Below, piece after piece: positions 42,600-51,302 of a DNA stretch of 64,000 nucleotides. The translations under genes and the position numbers were made by a program. This DNA comes from REEB509 sp049314555 (lineage in GTDB: Bacteria > Pseudomonadota > Alphaproteobacteria > Caulobacterales > Aquidulcibacteraceae), in the NCBI GenBank assembly GCA_049314555.1, contig JBMOEW010000006.1:34253-98252 (forward strand). Reading direction: 5' to 3'. Under the pieces are notes generated by a model. The model saw only the letters and a list, made by a program, of their open reading frames with translations, was not told the DNA's origin and did not search any database. Each line of letters starts with the position of its first letter. The stretch's first letter is position 1.

Positions 42600-43947
42600 C
42601 CCGCAATGTCACCAGCTCTTCTGCCGCTGTCGGGTGCAACGCGCAGGTGTCGTCCCATTGCTGCTTGGTGAGGCCCGCCTTCACCGCAATCGCCGCAAGC
42701 TGGATCATTTCCGCCGCATCGGGCCCGGCGATATGGACGCCAACAACTTTCTGCGTTGCCTCTTCCACCACCAGCTTCATGAGCATCCGCTCCTGATTGT
42801 CAGGCAAGATGTATTTCATCGGCCGAAATTGCGTCCGGTAGATATCCACCGCGCCAAACTTTTGCCGCGCCTGCGCTTCGCTCAACCCCACCACGCCAAC
42901 CTGCGGGCGAGTAAACACGGCGGAAGGCACATCGGCATGATCAAACGCCGTTGGTCGGTTGTTGAACACCGTGTCGGCAAACGCCTGCCCCTCCCGGATC
43001 GCCACGGGCGTCAACGCGATCCGATCGGTCACATCGCCCACGGCATAGATCGTTGCCACATTGGTTTGCGAATAGGCGTTCACCGGGATCGCGCCGCGCT
43101 TGCCGGTCTTCACTCCCGCCGTTTCCAGGCCCAACCCTTCCGTGTAAGGCGTCCGGCCGATCGCGTGCATCACAAGATCGGTTTCAATCCGCATGCCGTT
43201 GGTCAAGCTCACCTGATAGCCATCGCCCGCCGAGGTAATCTCTTTCAGCACGGTGCCGGTCACCACCGACACCCCTTGGCGCTTCAACTCGCTATGCACA
43301 TGCACGCGGATATCGTCGTCAAAGCCGTTCAGAACAGTTTCGCCGCGATAGACCAAGCAAACCTGCGCCCCAAGGCCTAGAAAGATGTTGGCAAACTCCA
43401 CCGCGATATAGCCGCCCCCCAAGATCGTCACGTGCTTGGGCAAATGCGGCAGGTTAAACGCATCGTCTGAGGTGATCGCCAACTCCTGGCCTTTCACCTC
43501 CACCGGCCGATACGGCCGCCCGCCGGTGGCAATCAGCAGCGTGCGGGCCGTGACGGTCTCGTTGGCATGCACCAGGCGCACCGTGTTGGTGCCCACCAGT
43601 TCAGCCCGGTCATGCACCACCGTAACGCCGGCGTTGTTGAGGTTGCGCAAATAGATGCCAGACAGCCGGTCTACTTCCCGCGCGACGTTGTCCCGCAGGG
43701 TTGACCAATCAAACCGCGCCCACTCCACCGTCCAGCCATAGCCCTTGGCGTCCTGGAAGGACTTGGCAAACTCGCTGCCATACACAAGCAGCTTCTTTGG
43801 CACACACCCGCGCACGACGCAGGTGCCCCCCACCCGAAACTCCTCGACCACCGCCACCTTGGCCCCAGACCCCGCAGCGATCCGCGCGGCGCGAACGCCC
43901 CCAGAGCCCGCCCCGATCACCAATAGGTCGTAGTCATAATTTGCCAT
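42574..43947 (-). CDS. gor: Glutathione-disulfide reductase
   Basis: Keeps glutathione reduced using NADPH and FAD. It is 457 residues from ATG 43947 (MANYDYDLLVIGAGSGGVRAARIAA). The redox pair is GGTCVVRGCVPKK (Cx4C, about 41-53). The NADPH domain is VTILGGGYIAVEFANIF, and the C-terminal active-site His is in CALHPTAAEELVTLR. The spacing and VRGCVPKK mark glutathione reductase rather than lipoamide dehydrogenase. It may support the peroxiredoxin and general redox balance. Confidence 0.94.
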   Translation of the reverse strand: MANYDYDLLVIGAGSGGVRAARIAAGSGAKVAVVEEFRVGGTCVVRGCVPKKLLVYGSEFAKSFQDAKGYGWTVEWARFDWSTLRDNVAREVDRLSGIYLRNLNNAGVTVVHDRAELVGTNTVRLVHANETVTARTLLIATGGRPYRPVEVKGQELAITSDDAFNLPHLPKHVTILGGGYIAVEFANIFLGLGAQVCLVYRGETVLNGFDDDIRVHVHSELKRQGVSVVTGTVLKEITSAGDGYQVSLTNGMRIETDLVMHAIGRTPYTEGLGLETAGVKTGKRGAIPVNAYSQTNVATIYAVGDVTDRIALTPVAIREGQAFADTVFNNRPTAFDHADVPSAVFTRPQVGVVGLSEAQARQKFGAVDIYRTQFRPMKYILPDNQERMLMKLVVEEATQKVVGVHIAGPDAAEMIQLAAIAVKAGLTKQQWDDTCALHPTAAEELVTLREKAPPLAG

Positions 43948-44066
43948 GCAGGCCTCCGGTGGGTCAGGCAAACGACCGAGCTAGGCCCACACCGCCTGAA
44001 TTGCAAGGAACGATTGGCCGCGCTGCGTCTGGCCCGCTGGCGCGCAAAACAAGCTGAAGATGGCCC

Positions 44067-44735
44067 TCACACCACGATGGCTTCGTGCGCCAGGCCAATA
44101 AACAGGCCATGCTCCACAACGCCAGGAATGGCTTTCAAGAGCTGCCCGAGCAGCGCCGGATCAGGGATCTCGCCTGCCTGGGCATCAAGGATAAAATTGC
44201 CCCCATCCGTCACGAATGGTGCCCCATCCCGTTGCCGCAGAGATAGAAAATCGCGCGCGCACCCCGCCGCGCGCAGCGCCTCCGCCACCTGCCGCGCGGT
44301 CAAGGCCCATGCAAACGGCGTGACCTCCACAGGCAACGCAAACCGCCCCAACCGCGCCACCCGCTTGCCACTGTCGGCGATCACCACAAACCGCAAGGCG
44401 GCTGCAGCCACAATCTTTTCCCGCAAGAGCGCCCCGCCACCGCCCTTGATCAGGGTCAGGGCGGGATCGATTTCGTCGGCCCCGTCCACCGCCAGATCAA
44501 ACCGCGTGTTAGGCCCCGGCTCAATCAGCGGAACACCGTGCGCCAGCGCCAAATCAGCCGTGGCCTGCGATGTCGGAACAGCCCCCGCAATCAGCAGCCC
44601 CGCCTCAATCCGCGCCCCAAGCGCCCGCACAAAATGCGCAGCCGTAGAGCCCGTGCCGAGCCCCAACGTCATGCCCGGCTGCACCAACTCCAAGGCTTGG
44701 AGCGCGGCCGCCTTTTTCGCCTCGTCCGCGGTCAT
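44067..44735 (-). CDS. rpiA: Ribose-5-phosphate isomerase A
   Basis: Interconverts ribose 5-phosphate and ribulose 5-phosphate. It is 222 residues from ATG 44735, overlapping the glmU stop (ATGA). The phosphate loop is LGLGTGSTAAHFVRAL, the catalytic Asp/Glu region is DGADEIDPAL, and KGGGGALLREKIVA is a family signature. It is in the same transcript as glmU. Confidence 0.95.
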   Translation of the reverse strand: MTADEAKKAAALQALELVQPGMTLGLGTGSTAAHFVRALGARIEAGLLIAGAVPTSQATADLALAHGVPLIEPGPNTRFDLAVDGADEIDPALTLIKGGGGALLREKIVAAAALRFVVIADSGKRVARLGRFALPVEVTPFAWALTARQVAEALRAAGCARDFLSLRQRDGAPFVTDGGNFILDAQAGEIPDPALLGQLLKAIPGVVEHGLFIGLAHEAIVV

Positions 44736-46090
44736 GCCTCGCCCTTTTTTCTGTTCGCCAGCTTGCGCGCGCGAAACTTGGCGGCCCACCCAGGGATCAT
44801 CCGCAGCTCACCGCGGGCCACCGCCAGCGCATCGTCTGGCACATCCTTCGTGATCACAGAGCCAGACCCCGTATACGCCCCCGCCCCCACCGTCACCGGT
44901 GCCACCAGGGCGGTATCAGAGCCAATAAACGCACCCGCGCCGATCACTGTGCGGTGCTTGTCAAACCCGTCGTAATTGCAGGTGATGGTGCCAGCCCCCA
45001 GATTGGCACCGGCCCCCACATCCGCATCGCCAACATACGTGAGGTGGCTTGCTTGCGCCTTTTCGCCAAAGACGGCGTTCTTCACCTCCACAAAATTGCC
45101 AATCTTGACCGCGCGACCAAGCTCGGTTCCTGGCCGCAACCGGGCAAACGGCCCAACCTTTGCCCCTGGCCCGATGTGTGCCCCCGCAATGTGGCTATAG
45201 GCATGGATCACAGCCCCCGTCTCCATCCGCACGCCCGGCCCAAACACCACCCCCGGCTCGATCGTCACATCCTGGGCAATCTGGGTATCGTGACTGAAAT
45301 AAACCGTATCCGGATCAATCATCGTGACCCCAGCTTCAAGCGCCGCGCGCCGCGCCCGCGCCTGAAACACAGCCTCCGCACCCGCCAGGTCCACCCGCGA
45401 ATTCACCCCAAGCACCTCGTTTTCGGGGCAGCGGATCAAGTGCGTGAAAAACCCGGACGAGCGCCCAAGGCCAACGATATCGGTGAGGTAGTATTCGCCC
45501 TTGGCGTTATCGTTGCGCACCATCGACAACAGGTTGAACAAAATCGCAGCGTCCGCCACGAACACCCCGGAATTACACACCTTCACCGCCCGCTCGTCGT
45601 CGGTAGCGTCCTTTTCTTCCACGATCCGCGCAACCCGGCCCTGCTCATCCAGGATCAACCGCCCATATCCGGTTGGCACGCCCGCCTCAAAGCCAAGCAC
45701 CACGATCCCGCCCTTTTCGGCCCGCAGCGCAAACATCAGCGCCACGGTTTCCGCCTGGATCAGCGGCGTATCGCCATACAGCACCGCCACCGCGCCCTCG
45801 TGCCCCGCCAGCGCCTCCTTGGCCGCCAACACGGCATGCCCGGTGCCCTTGGGCTCATGCTGCAACGCAAGGCCAGCCGCCCCCGCCAACGCCACCGCCC
45901 GCGCCTTCACGTCCTCCATTGCCGGATTGGCCACAATCACCAGCCGCTCGCACAGGGCCGCGCGCGCCATCGCCACAGACCAATCCAACATGGCCCTGCC
46001 GCCCACCGCATGCAGCACCTTCGGCAAGCCAGACCGCATCCGCGAGCCCTGCCCGGCCGCCAGAATGACCGCGGCGCGCTTCTCACTCAT
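44732..46090 (-). CDS. glmU: Bifunctional GlmU (N-acetylglucosamine-1-phosphate uridyltransferase / acetyltransferase)
   Basis: Makes UDP-GlcNAc for peptidoglycan and lipopolysaccharide. It is 452 residues from ATG 46090 (MSEKRAAVILAAGQGSRMRSGLPKVLHAVGG). The N-terminal pyrophosphorylase has GxGxRM and KVLH motifs and the VLYGDTPL substrate site. The C-terminal left-handed beta helix has hexapeptide repeats (GAHIGPGAKVGPFARLRPGTEL). The acetyl site follows (LTYVGDADVGAGANLGAGTITCNYDG). It is divergent from gph, sharing a 116-base promoter region. Confidence 0.97.
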   Translation of the reverse strand: MSEKRAAVILAAGQGSRMRSGLPKVLHAVGGRAMLDWSVAMARAALCERLVIVANPAMEDVKARAVALAGAAGLALQHEPKGTGHAVLAAKEALAGHEGAVAVLYGDTPLIQAETVALMFALRAEKGGIVVLGFEAGVPTGYGRLILDEQGRVARIVEEKDATDDERAVKVCNSGVFVADAAILFNLLSMVRNDNAKGEYYLTDIVGLGRSSGFFTHLIRCPENEVLGVNSRVDLAGAEAVFQARARRAALEAGVTMIDPDTVYFSHDTQIAQDVTIEPGVVFGPGVRMETGAVIHAYSHIAGAHIGPGAKVGPFARLRPGTELGRAVKIGNFVEVKNAVFGEKAQASHLTYVGDADVGAGANLGAGTITCNYDGFDKHRTVIGAGAFIGSDTALVAPVTVGAGAYTGSGSVITKDVPDDALAVARGELRMIPGWAAKFRARKLANRKKGEA

Positions 46091-46206
46091 GGTATCTCTC
46101 CTGGCATGCACCCACGCTTGCGGGCGCCTTTTATCGCAGGCCGCATCATCAAGCGAGCACGAAGCGACCAATCGCGCTAACATGGTGAAGTTGAGGGGAT
46201 TCGGCG

Positions 46207-46914
46207 ATGCCGGCGGATATGCAGTTTTCTCCAAACCTAACCGGCACCACGGTGGTCTTTGACCTAGACGGCACCCTGGTCGATACCGCGCCAGATCTGC
46301 TGCGCGCCCTTAACTTGACCCTCGACCTCGAAGGACTGCCCCACGCGCCGACTCAAGCCATGCGGGTACTGGTTGGTCAGGGCGCGCGCGCTATGATCGA
46401 GCGGGCGGCAGGCATGGCAGGTGCCCGCTTTTCGCAACCCCGGTTGGATCAACTCACCGAAGCCTTCGTCGCCTATTATCGCCAGGATATTGCGGCTGAA
46501 AGCCTGCCCTTCCCCGGCGTGGAAGAAACCTTGACGATCCTGGCGGAGGCAGGCGCCCGCCTCGCCGTCTGCACCAACAAGCGCACCGATCTGTCCATTC
46601 AGTTGCTGCGCGCTTTGGATCTGGAACTCCGATTTTCAGCCATTGTCGGTGCCGATTCCGTCACCCACAAAAAACCCCACCCCGATCATTTCCGCGAGAC
46701 CGTCGCCCGTGCCGGCGGCGTGGTGCGCGCTTCCGTGATGGTCGGCGATTCCGCCCCCGATGTGGCGTCGGCAAAGGCCGCAGGCGCGCCCGCCGTGGTG
46801 GTCACGTTTGGCTACAGCGAAGTGCCGGTGGAAAAGCTGGGGGCGGATGCGATCCTGGAGGACTACGCAGACGCGGTGCCAATTTTGACACGCCTGCTGC
46901 GGCCCGCGGGCTAA
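46207..46914 (+). CDS. gph: HAD-family phosphoglycolate phosphatase-like hydrolase
   Basis: A 235-residue HAD phosphatase. Motif I is VVFDLDGTLVDTAPDLL, motif II is AVCTNKRTDL, the motif III Lys is in THKKPHPDHF, and motif IV is MVGDSAPDVASAKAAG. The alpha-helical cap lies after motif I, as in Gph. The likely substrate is 2-phosphoglycolate from DNA repair or oxygenation reactions, but related HAD proteins take other small phosphates. GAGGGG lies 8 bases before the ATG. Confidence 0.85.
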   Translation: MPADMQFSPNLTGTTVVFDLDGTLVDTAPDLLRALNLTLDLEGLPHAPTQAMRVLVGQGARAMIERAAGMAGARFSQPRLDQLTEAFVAYYRQDIAAESLPFPGVEETLTILAEAGARLAVCTNKRTDLSIQLLRALDLELRFSAIVGADSVTHKKPHPDHFRETVARAGGVVRASVMVGDSAPDVASAKAAGAPAVVVTFGYSEVPVEKLGADAILEDYADAVPILTRLLRPAG

Positions 46915-46957
46915 CCAGCACACAGTTAAACCGCACTGCTCGGCATGCAAACGAAAC

Positions 46958-46983
46958 CGCGCCAGACCCTAAAGCCTGGCGCG
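46958..46983 (-). terminator. Hairpin between gph and the 75-residue protein gene
   Basis: CGCGCCAG and CTGGCGCG form a perfect 8-base stem with a 10-base loop. On the minus strand it is followed by GTTTCGTTTG, a weak T-rich tail, so it fits best as the terminator of the small minus-strand gene that ends at 47009. It can also stop gph. Confidence 0.55.
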
Positions 46984-47008
46984 CTGCGCTGTGTGCCCTT
47001 CAGGCCCC

Positions 47009-47236
47009 TTACGCTAAGGCCATCCGGTCGTCCTGCTCGAACTCCACCTCGTCGCGCCGCTTTGGCATGCCGTTGGTCATATCGCTGCGCACGTCGGTCC
47101 GTGCCGAGCGCATGGCAGGCATGAACCCGGCCTCCACGAGGCGCACTTCGACATTATAGCCGCGCTCGCGCCAGTATTCTTCGATCCGCTGCTTCAACCG
47201 ACGCGCCCCGTCTTGTGTGCAGAAATCGTAGTCCAT
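47009..47236 (-). CDS. Small conserved hypothetical protein
   Basis: A 75-residue protein from ATG 47236, preceded by GGAGGAAG. It begins DYDFCTQDGARRLKQRIEEYWRERGYNVEVRLVEAGF and ends in a charged stretch (RRDEVEFEQDDRMALA). The middle (MPAMRSARTDVRSDMTNGMP) is the kind of invariant stretch kept in small alphaproteobacterial proteins. There are no membrane helices. The function is unknown. A longer frame exists upstream, but it lacks a ribosome site. Confidence 0.65.
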   Translation of the reverse strand: MDYDFCTQDGARRLKQRIEEYWRERGYNVEVRLVEAGFMPAMRSARTDVRSDMTNGMPKRRDEVEFEQDDRMALA

Positions 47237-47848
47237 AATTTCTTCCTCCACCTCCGGCCACACCGCAATGCGGTCGGTGAAGCGCGTGGCGCTCACCACG
47301 CAAACAATCCTCGCTCGCCCAGGACGGCAACAACATCCCACCTGAGAGCGGCAGGCTTTTGACGCTTTTGTGGAAAGGACGCAAGGGAATCCTTACCACG
47401 TCTCATTCGCGCCACTATTTGGTAACATTACAAAAACTATAGAAAGTCAAATTTTAGAATAATTTGCCCCATTTCATTTCGGCGATCACGTTCGTTGAAC
47501 CTATTCTAGGGGAAACTACCCATAAGCTGCGGAATAGCTTTTCTTACTAACGTCACAATACGTGATCTGAGCCAAGCCCGGATCAACCCTGTAGCCAAAA
47601 AAATTTTAAATCCCCCGGATTTGGCCCCGCGCTTGAAAAACGCCGGCCAATCAACAAGGTGCGCGGTTAGTGCCGCATTGCGGCCCACGATGCAACGCCG
47701 CGACTGCTTTTGGTGTGGCGCGCCGGGCGACGCGGCTCGTGGTTTGCCGCCACGCCGCGCGACCCGATAGGCCCGATCGTGGTCGCATTTGCCTTTGCCG
47801 GCTGGCGGGCATTACCCTGCCCCACGCAGACTTAAGGGGAGAGCCCAA
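47237..47848 (+). other. Intergenic region with an AT-rich block
   Basis: Bases 47400-47610 are unusually AT-rich for this genome and hold no supported gene. They probably contain the promoter(s) of the divergent small gene and the gene at 47849. Bases 47640-47830 are GC-rich with short inverted segments. A 64-codon plus-strand frame at 47670-47864 has no ribosome site, and I do not call it. A small RNA cannot be excluded. Confidence 0.4.
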
Positions 47849-49336
47849 GTGGTTGGAAGCGTGAGGGTAAATGTCCGCGGGCGCGACGGCAGCGTGACCT
47901 ACACCGAAGCTCCGCACCGCGCCATTGACGGCCATTTCGAGTTTGGCGGCACCGATGTCGTCGCCATCATCGCGATGGGCTCCGAAAGTGACTGGCGCCG
48001 CGATCACGCCTGGGCGGTGCAAGAACGCGAAGCCATCCTGCGCTTCATCGGCGAAGCGCTGATCCGCCAGCAAGCGCCAAACAGCAAGGCAGAGATCGAT
48101 CTCGATCGCGGGCACATCCTTTTGCGCGGCGGCGTTGGAGGCCCGCCCAAAGCGGCCGACAGTCGCACCAAAGCTGCCGCCTTTTTCTGGCGACTAAACC
48201 GGCTGAAGGCGCTGGCTGCCGTCTTGGTTATGGCCCTGGCGGTTGGGGGTGGGGCCATCGCATTATTGGGGCGGGAGGCTTTTTCTGTGGCGCAACCATT
48301 GGGCTCACCGCTGAACGACAGCCTCCGCTATGAAAGCGGCGTGGCCACGCTCATCACGCGCACAGACCCCCGCCCCCCGCGATGGAGCGGCCGAGGCGGC
48401 AACGACACCGTAACCCTAAGCCTTTTGCTGCTGCCGTTTGATGGCGAGGCCCGCCTAGTGCGTGTTGCGCAAGGCCTAGCGGCAAACAACCTGTCGCTCG
48501 CGCGCGTGCTTGGCAGCGATCGGCAGACCATCTGGTTTGAAGGCGCTGGGCTTTCTGGGGTGCGGCTTGCCGATGGCCGTCTCATCACGCCGGAAGATTT
48601 GCGCCGCGCCAATCCCGGTCTTGCCCCCGCTTTGTTTGACGATCCCAGGGGAATGGCGGCGAATAGAGGGCGACTGCACATCATCGCCCCCGACCGGAGC
48701 GCAGCGTTTGACGTGGACCCGTCGAGCCTGGTTGCAACGCCCACCGCGCCGCGCTTGTCGCCACCCCGGTTAAGTCCGCCGTCCCAGGATGTGTTCATGG
48801 CCACTGGTTTTGTGACAAACGCTGGCGGCTGGCTTGGCCTTCAGACCACGGAGGATTTACAAGACGCATTCCGACCGGGGCGCTGGGTGCGGCCAATACA
48901 GGGTGCGCAAGCAGCGAACACGCAGCGCTTCTTGACCCGGGCGGTGCTGGAGCCGTCGTCAGACCGCGCGCGCTATCGCATCCTATCGATTGAAACCATT
49001 AGCGACGCGCCGTTCCTGAATGCAGGTTTTCTGCGCACGGACGACGGCTCAGAACCCCTACGCCTGCAGGACCAGCCGGGCGCGTTGATGATCCATACCC
49101 GGCCACCGGTCTTGACGGGCACGCTACTTGTCTCGCGGGTGACCGAAGATGGGCAAGTAGCGTGGACCGCTGACACAGGGCTTGACCGCTTCGCCCTGCG
49201 CCAAATCCTACCAGGCGACGGCATGAGCGTGTTCATCGGCACGCGCCTTGCTGAACCAGGCCGGGTCAGCGAGCCCCTCGCGGTGTTTATCAAAAACGAC
49301 ACCGGCGCAGTCACCCTCCATTCCCTGTGGCGTTAG
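47849..49336 (+). CDS. Uncharacterised bitopic membrane protein
   Basis: A 495-residue protein from GTG 47849, chosen because AGGGGAGAG lies 5 bases upstream. A cytoplasmic N-terminal domain of about 115 residues (VNVRGRDGSVTYTEAPHRAIDGHFEFGG...) is followed by one membrane helix (about 128-146 LAAVLVMALAVGGGAIALLG). The large C-terminal part is beta-rich with WxGxG and TLSLLLLPFDGEARLVRVAQG elements, suggesting a propeller-like external domain. I do not recognise the family. It stands alone between AT-rich DNA and the LysR region. Confidence 0.6.
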   Translation: MVGSVRVNVRGRDGSVTYTEAPHRAIDGHFEFGGTDVVAIIAMGSESDWRRDHAWAVQEREAILRFIGEALIRQQAPNSKAEIDLDRGHILLRGGVGGPPKAADSRTKAAAFFWRLNRLKALAAVLVMALAVGGGAIALLGREAFSVAQPLGSPLNDSLRYESGVATLITRTDPRPPRWSGRGGNDTVTLSLLLLPFDGEARLVRVAQGLAANNLSLARVLGSDRQTIWFEGAGLSGVRLADGRLITPEDLRRANPGLAPALFDDPRGMAANRGRLHIIAPDRSAAFDVDPSSLVATPTAPRLSPPRLSPPSQDVFMATGFVTNAGGWLGLQTTEDLQDAFRPGRWVRPIQGAQAANTQRFLTRAVLEPSSDRARYRILSIETISDAPFLNAGFLRTDDGSEPLRLQDQPGALMIHTRPPVLTGTLLVSRVTEDGQVAWTADTGLDRFALRQILPGDGMSVFIGTRLAEPGRVSEPLAVFIKNDTGAVTLHSLWR

Positions 49337-49641
49337 CCGTTCAAGTCCTGGCAATTGTTCCATCGGCCAGACACGTGTCAAATTGAGCTTGCATCCGGTG
49401 CGCACTGCGCTCGGCTGCGCTGCCGTTGCGGCCTATTTGTGGGTGATGATCTAAGGCAGCCAGCAAGAACCTTTGCACTGACCAATGCCTTCCTCGGAGC
49501 AACGCCTCGCCGGTTCGCAGGGCGGTAATCCTGCCCTTCACGTTTCCGCTTCCGGGCTCGCCCGGCGGGGGCCACCGCGTTTACAAGTTTGGGGATGCCA
49601 CCGACATTCAGAGCCTGCGGATCGGTCGATGCGTTGAAGGA
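49337..49641 (+). other. Intergenic region without a supported gene
   Basis: These 305 bases between a plus-strand gene end and the LysR gene end hold only short frames on both strands with no ribosome sites. The base composition remains coding-like. It may be a decayed gene, but I see no recognisable motif. Confidence 0.3.
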
Positions 49642-50535
49642 TCACCCGAGCCGCGCCTTGAGGAAGTCGATCATAACGCGCACTTTGTTCGGCAGGTACG
49701 CGCGGCTGGGATAGATCGCCCAAGCCCCGGTATCAAACGTCGTGGCTGTGGCGCGCAGCTTGGGAAACACGTCGATCAAGCGGCCCGCGCGCAAGTCATC
49801 GGCCACAACAAGATCAGACAGAAGCGTTGGGCCAGCCCCGCCAAGTGCCGCGGCGCGCAAGGCAAGCGGCGTCGACATCACCACATCCCCGTCCACCGCG
49901 ATCTCCAAGATTTCGCCTTTCGCGTTCTGAAATTTCCAGGCCGAACGAAACGCCCGCAGCGCAAGCAGCAAACAGCGATGCCGCGCCAGATCAGCAGGTG
50001 TCTTGAGCGGCGGGGCACGCTGCAGATAGTCCGGGCTCGCCACAACATGATAACGCGTGGACATCAGCTTCACCGCGATCAGATCGCCTTCGATGGCGGG
50101 TGCCAGACGGATCGCAAGGTCGATCCTTTCCGCGACAAGATCGAGATTGGCGTCTGTGAAGAGACAATCCACTTTCAGCCTGGGATAAAGCGCAGAAAAC
50201 GCCCCGATCAATGGCGCAATCTGCAGGGTCCCGAACGCCATAGACGCCGTCACCCGCAAAACGCCGCGCGGCTCGGCATTGATGTTGGCGGCTTCCGCCC
50301 CGGCGCGGCGCATTTCTTCCAGCAACGGCTCCATCCGCGCCTGATAAAGGCCGCCGGCTTCCGTGAGGCTCAACGCACGCGTGGACCGCTGGAAGAGCCG
50401 CACGCCAAGCTCTTCTTCCAAGCTGGCAACGACCCGCGACACTGTCGATGGATCGAGGTCACGCTCCTTCGCAACAGCAGCGAAGCTGCCCGCTTGGGCG
50501 ACCGCAAGAAACAGATCCAACGCCTCAATGTCCAT
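49642..50535 (-). CDS. LysR-family transcriptional regulator
   Basis: A 297-residue protein. The N-terminal winged helix-turn-helix is MDIEALDLFLAVAQAGSFAAVAKERDLDPSTVSRVVASLEEELGVRLFQRSTR. A periplasmic-binding-like effector domain follows (RGVLRVTASMAFGTLQIAPL...). It is divergent from the AhpD-like gene across 117 bases that carry a T-N11-A palindrome next to its own ATG, so it probably controls that gene and the dehydrogenase after it, as well as itself. The inducer is unknown. Confidence 0.92.
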   Translation of the reverse strand: MDIEALDLFLAVAQAGSFAAVAKERDLDPSTVSRVVASLEEELGVRLFQRSTRALSLTEAGGLYQARMEPLLEEMRRAGAEAANINAEPRGVLRVTASMAFGTLQIAPLIGAFSALYPRLKVDCLFTDANLDLVAERIDLAIRLAPAIEGDLIAVKLMSTRYHVVASPDYLQRAPPLKTPADLARHRCLLLALRAFRSAWKFQNAKGEILEIAVDGDVVMSTPLALRAAALGGAGPTLLSDLVVADDLRAGRLIDVFPKLRATATTFDTGAWAIYPSRAYLPNKVRVMIDFLKARLG

Positions 50536-50537
50536 TC

Positions 50538-50552
50538 ATGCAAAATACGCAT
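50538..50552 (+). promoter_or_regulatory. Candidate LysR operator (T-N11-A)
   Basis: ATGC and GCAT are separated by 7 bases, giving the T-N11-A form of LysR-type recognition boxes. It lies 2 bases upstream of the lysR-like ATG, in the divergent control region, where it would give self-repression and activation of the rightward genes. Confidence 0.5.
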
Positions 50553-50652
50553 GACAGACGTTCGCGTCCACCGATTTATTGCGCCAAATGCGCGGTGCAC
50601 ACAGACGGCCGTGGACGGCGCAGCGCCGCCCGCGCAGCAAAGGATCATTCCG

Positions 50653-51237
50653 ATGACACAGTTTACCGTCCACACCATCGAAACCGCCCCGGCTGCCTCC
50701 AAGCCGCTTTTGGAGGGCGTCCAAAGGGCCTGGGGTTTCACCCCGCAACTGCAAGGCACACTGGCGGAAAGCCCGCTTGCGCTGAGCGCCTATGACGGCC
50801 TGTTCAACCGCGTCGCAGCGGAAACCACGTTCACGCCGGCAGAGCTGCAGGTGGTCTACCTCGCCATCAATGTTTTGCATGAATGCGAATACTGCACGAT
50901 GGGCCACACCTGGCTGGCGCGCAACGCCAAGCTGGATGAGGCTGCCATCCAGGCGCTGCGCAACGAAGCGCCGATCCCGGATCAACGGCTGCAGGCGTTG
51001 CGCATGTTCGCGGAAACCGTTGTGCGCGAACGCGGCTTTACCGGCGACGCCGCAGTGGATGCCTTCATCGCCGCCGGTTTCACCAAAGCGCAGGTCCTGG
51101 AAGTCGTCACCATCATCGCCGTGAAGACGATTTCCAACTACACCAACCATCTGACCCACACGCCGAAGGAAAGCTTCATGAGCGATCCCGCTTTCGCCTG
51201 GGTTTCCCCGCGCCATCGCAAAGCGCATGCGGCCTAA
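50653..51237 (+). CDS. Carboxymuconolactone decarboxylase (AhpD-like) family protein
   Basis: A 194-residue protein from ATG 50653. The AhpD-type redox site is HECEYCTMGHTWLAR (CxxC with the following His, about residues 79-86). N-terminal and C-terminal helices (LLEGVQRAWGFTPQL; VLEVVTIIAVKTISNYTNHL) match alkylhydroperoxidase-like members. It may reduce peroxides or act in degradation of an aromatic or aldehyde. It is divergent from the LysR gene and followed 65 bases later by the dehydrogenase. Confidence 0.88.
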   Translation: MTQFTVHTIETAPAASKPLLEGVQRAWGFTPQLQGTLAESPLALSAYDGLFNRVAAETTFTPAELQVVYLAINVLHECEYCTMGHTWLARNAKLDEAAIQALRNEAPIPDQRLQALRMFAETVVRERGFTGDAAVDAFIAAGFTKAQVLEVVTIIAVKTISNYTNHLTHTPKESFMSDPAFAWVSPRHRKAHAA

Positions 51238-51302
51238 ATGGATGTGCGGGGCGCTTCCCGCAGCGAGCGCCCCGCGTATTTGCACGAACAAGGATCGGCT
51301 TC

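Noticed and set aside
47670..47864. 64-codon frame overlapping the start of the bitopic protein gene
   Set aside because: GTG start without a ribosome site, and Arg/Cys composition typical of out-of-frame GC-rich DNA. A leader peptide is possible but unsupported.
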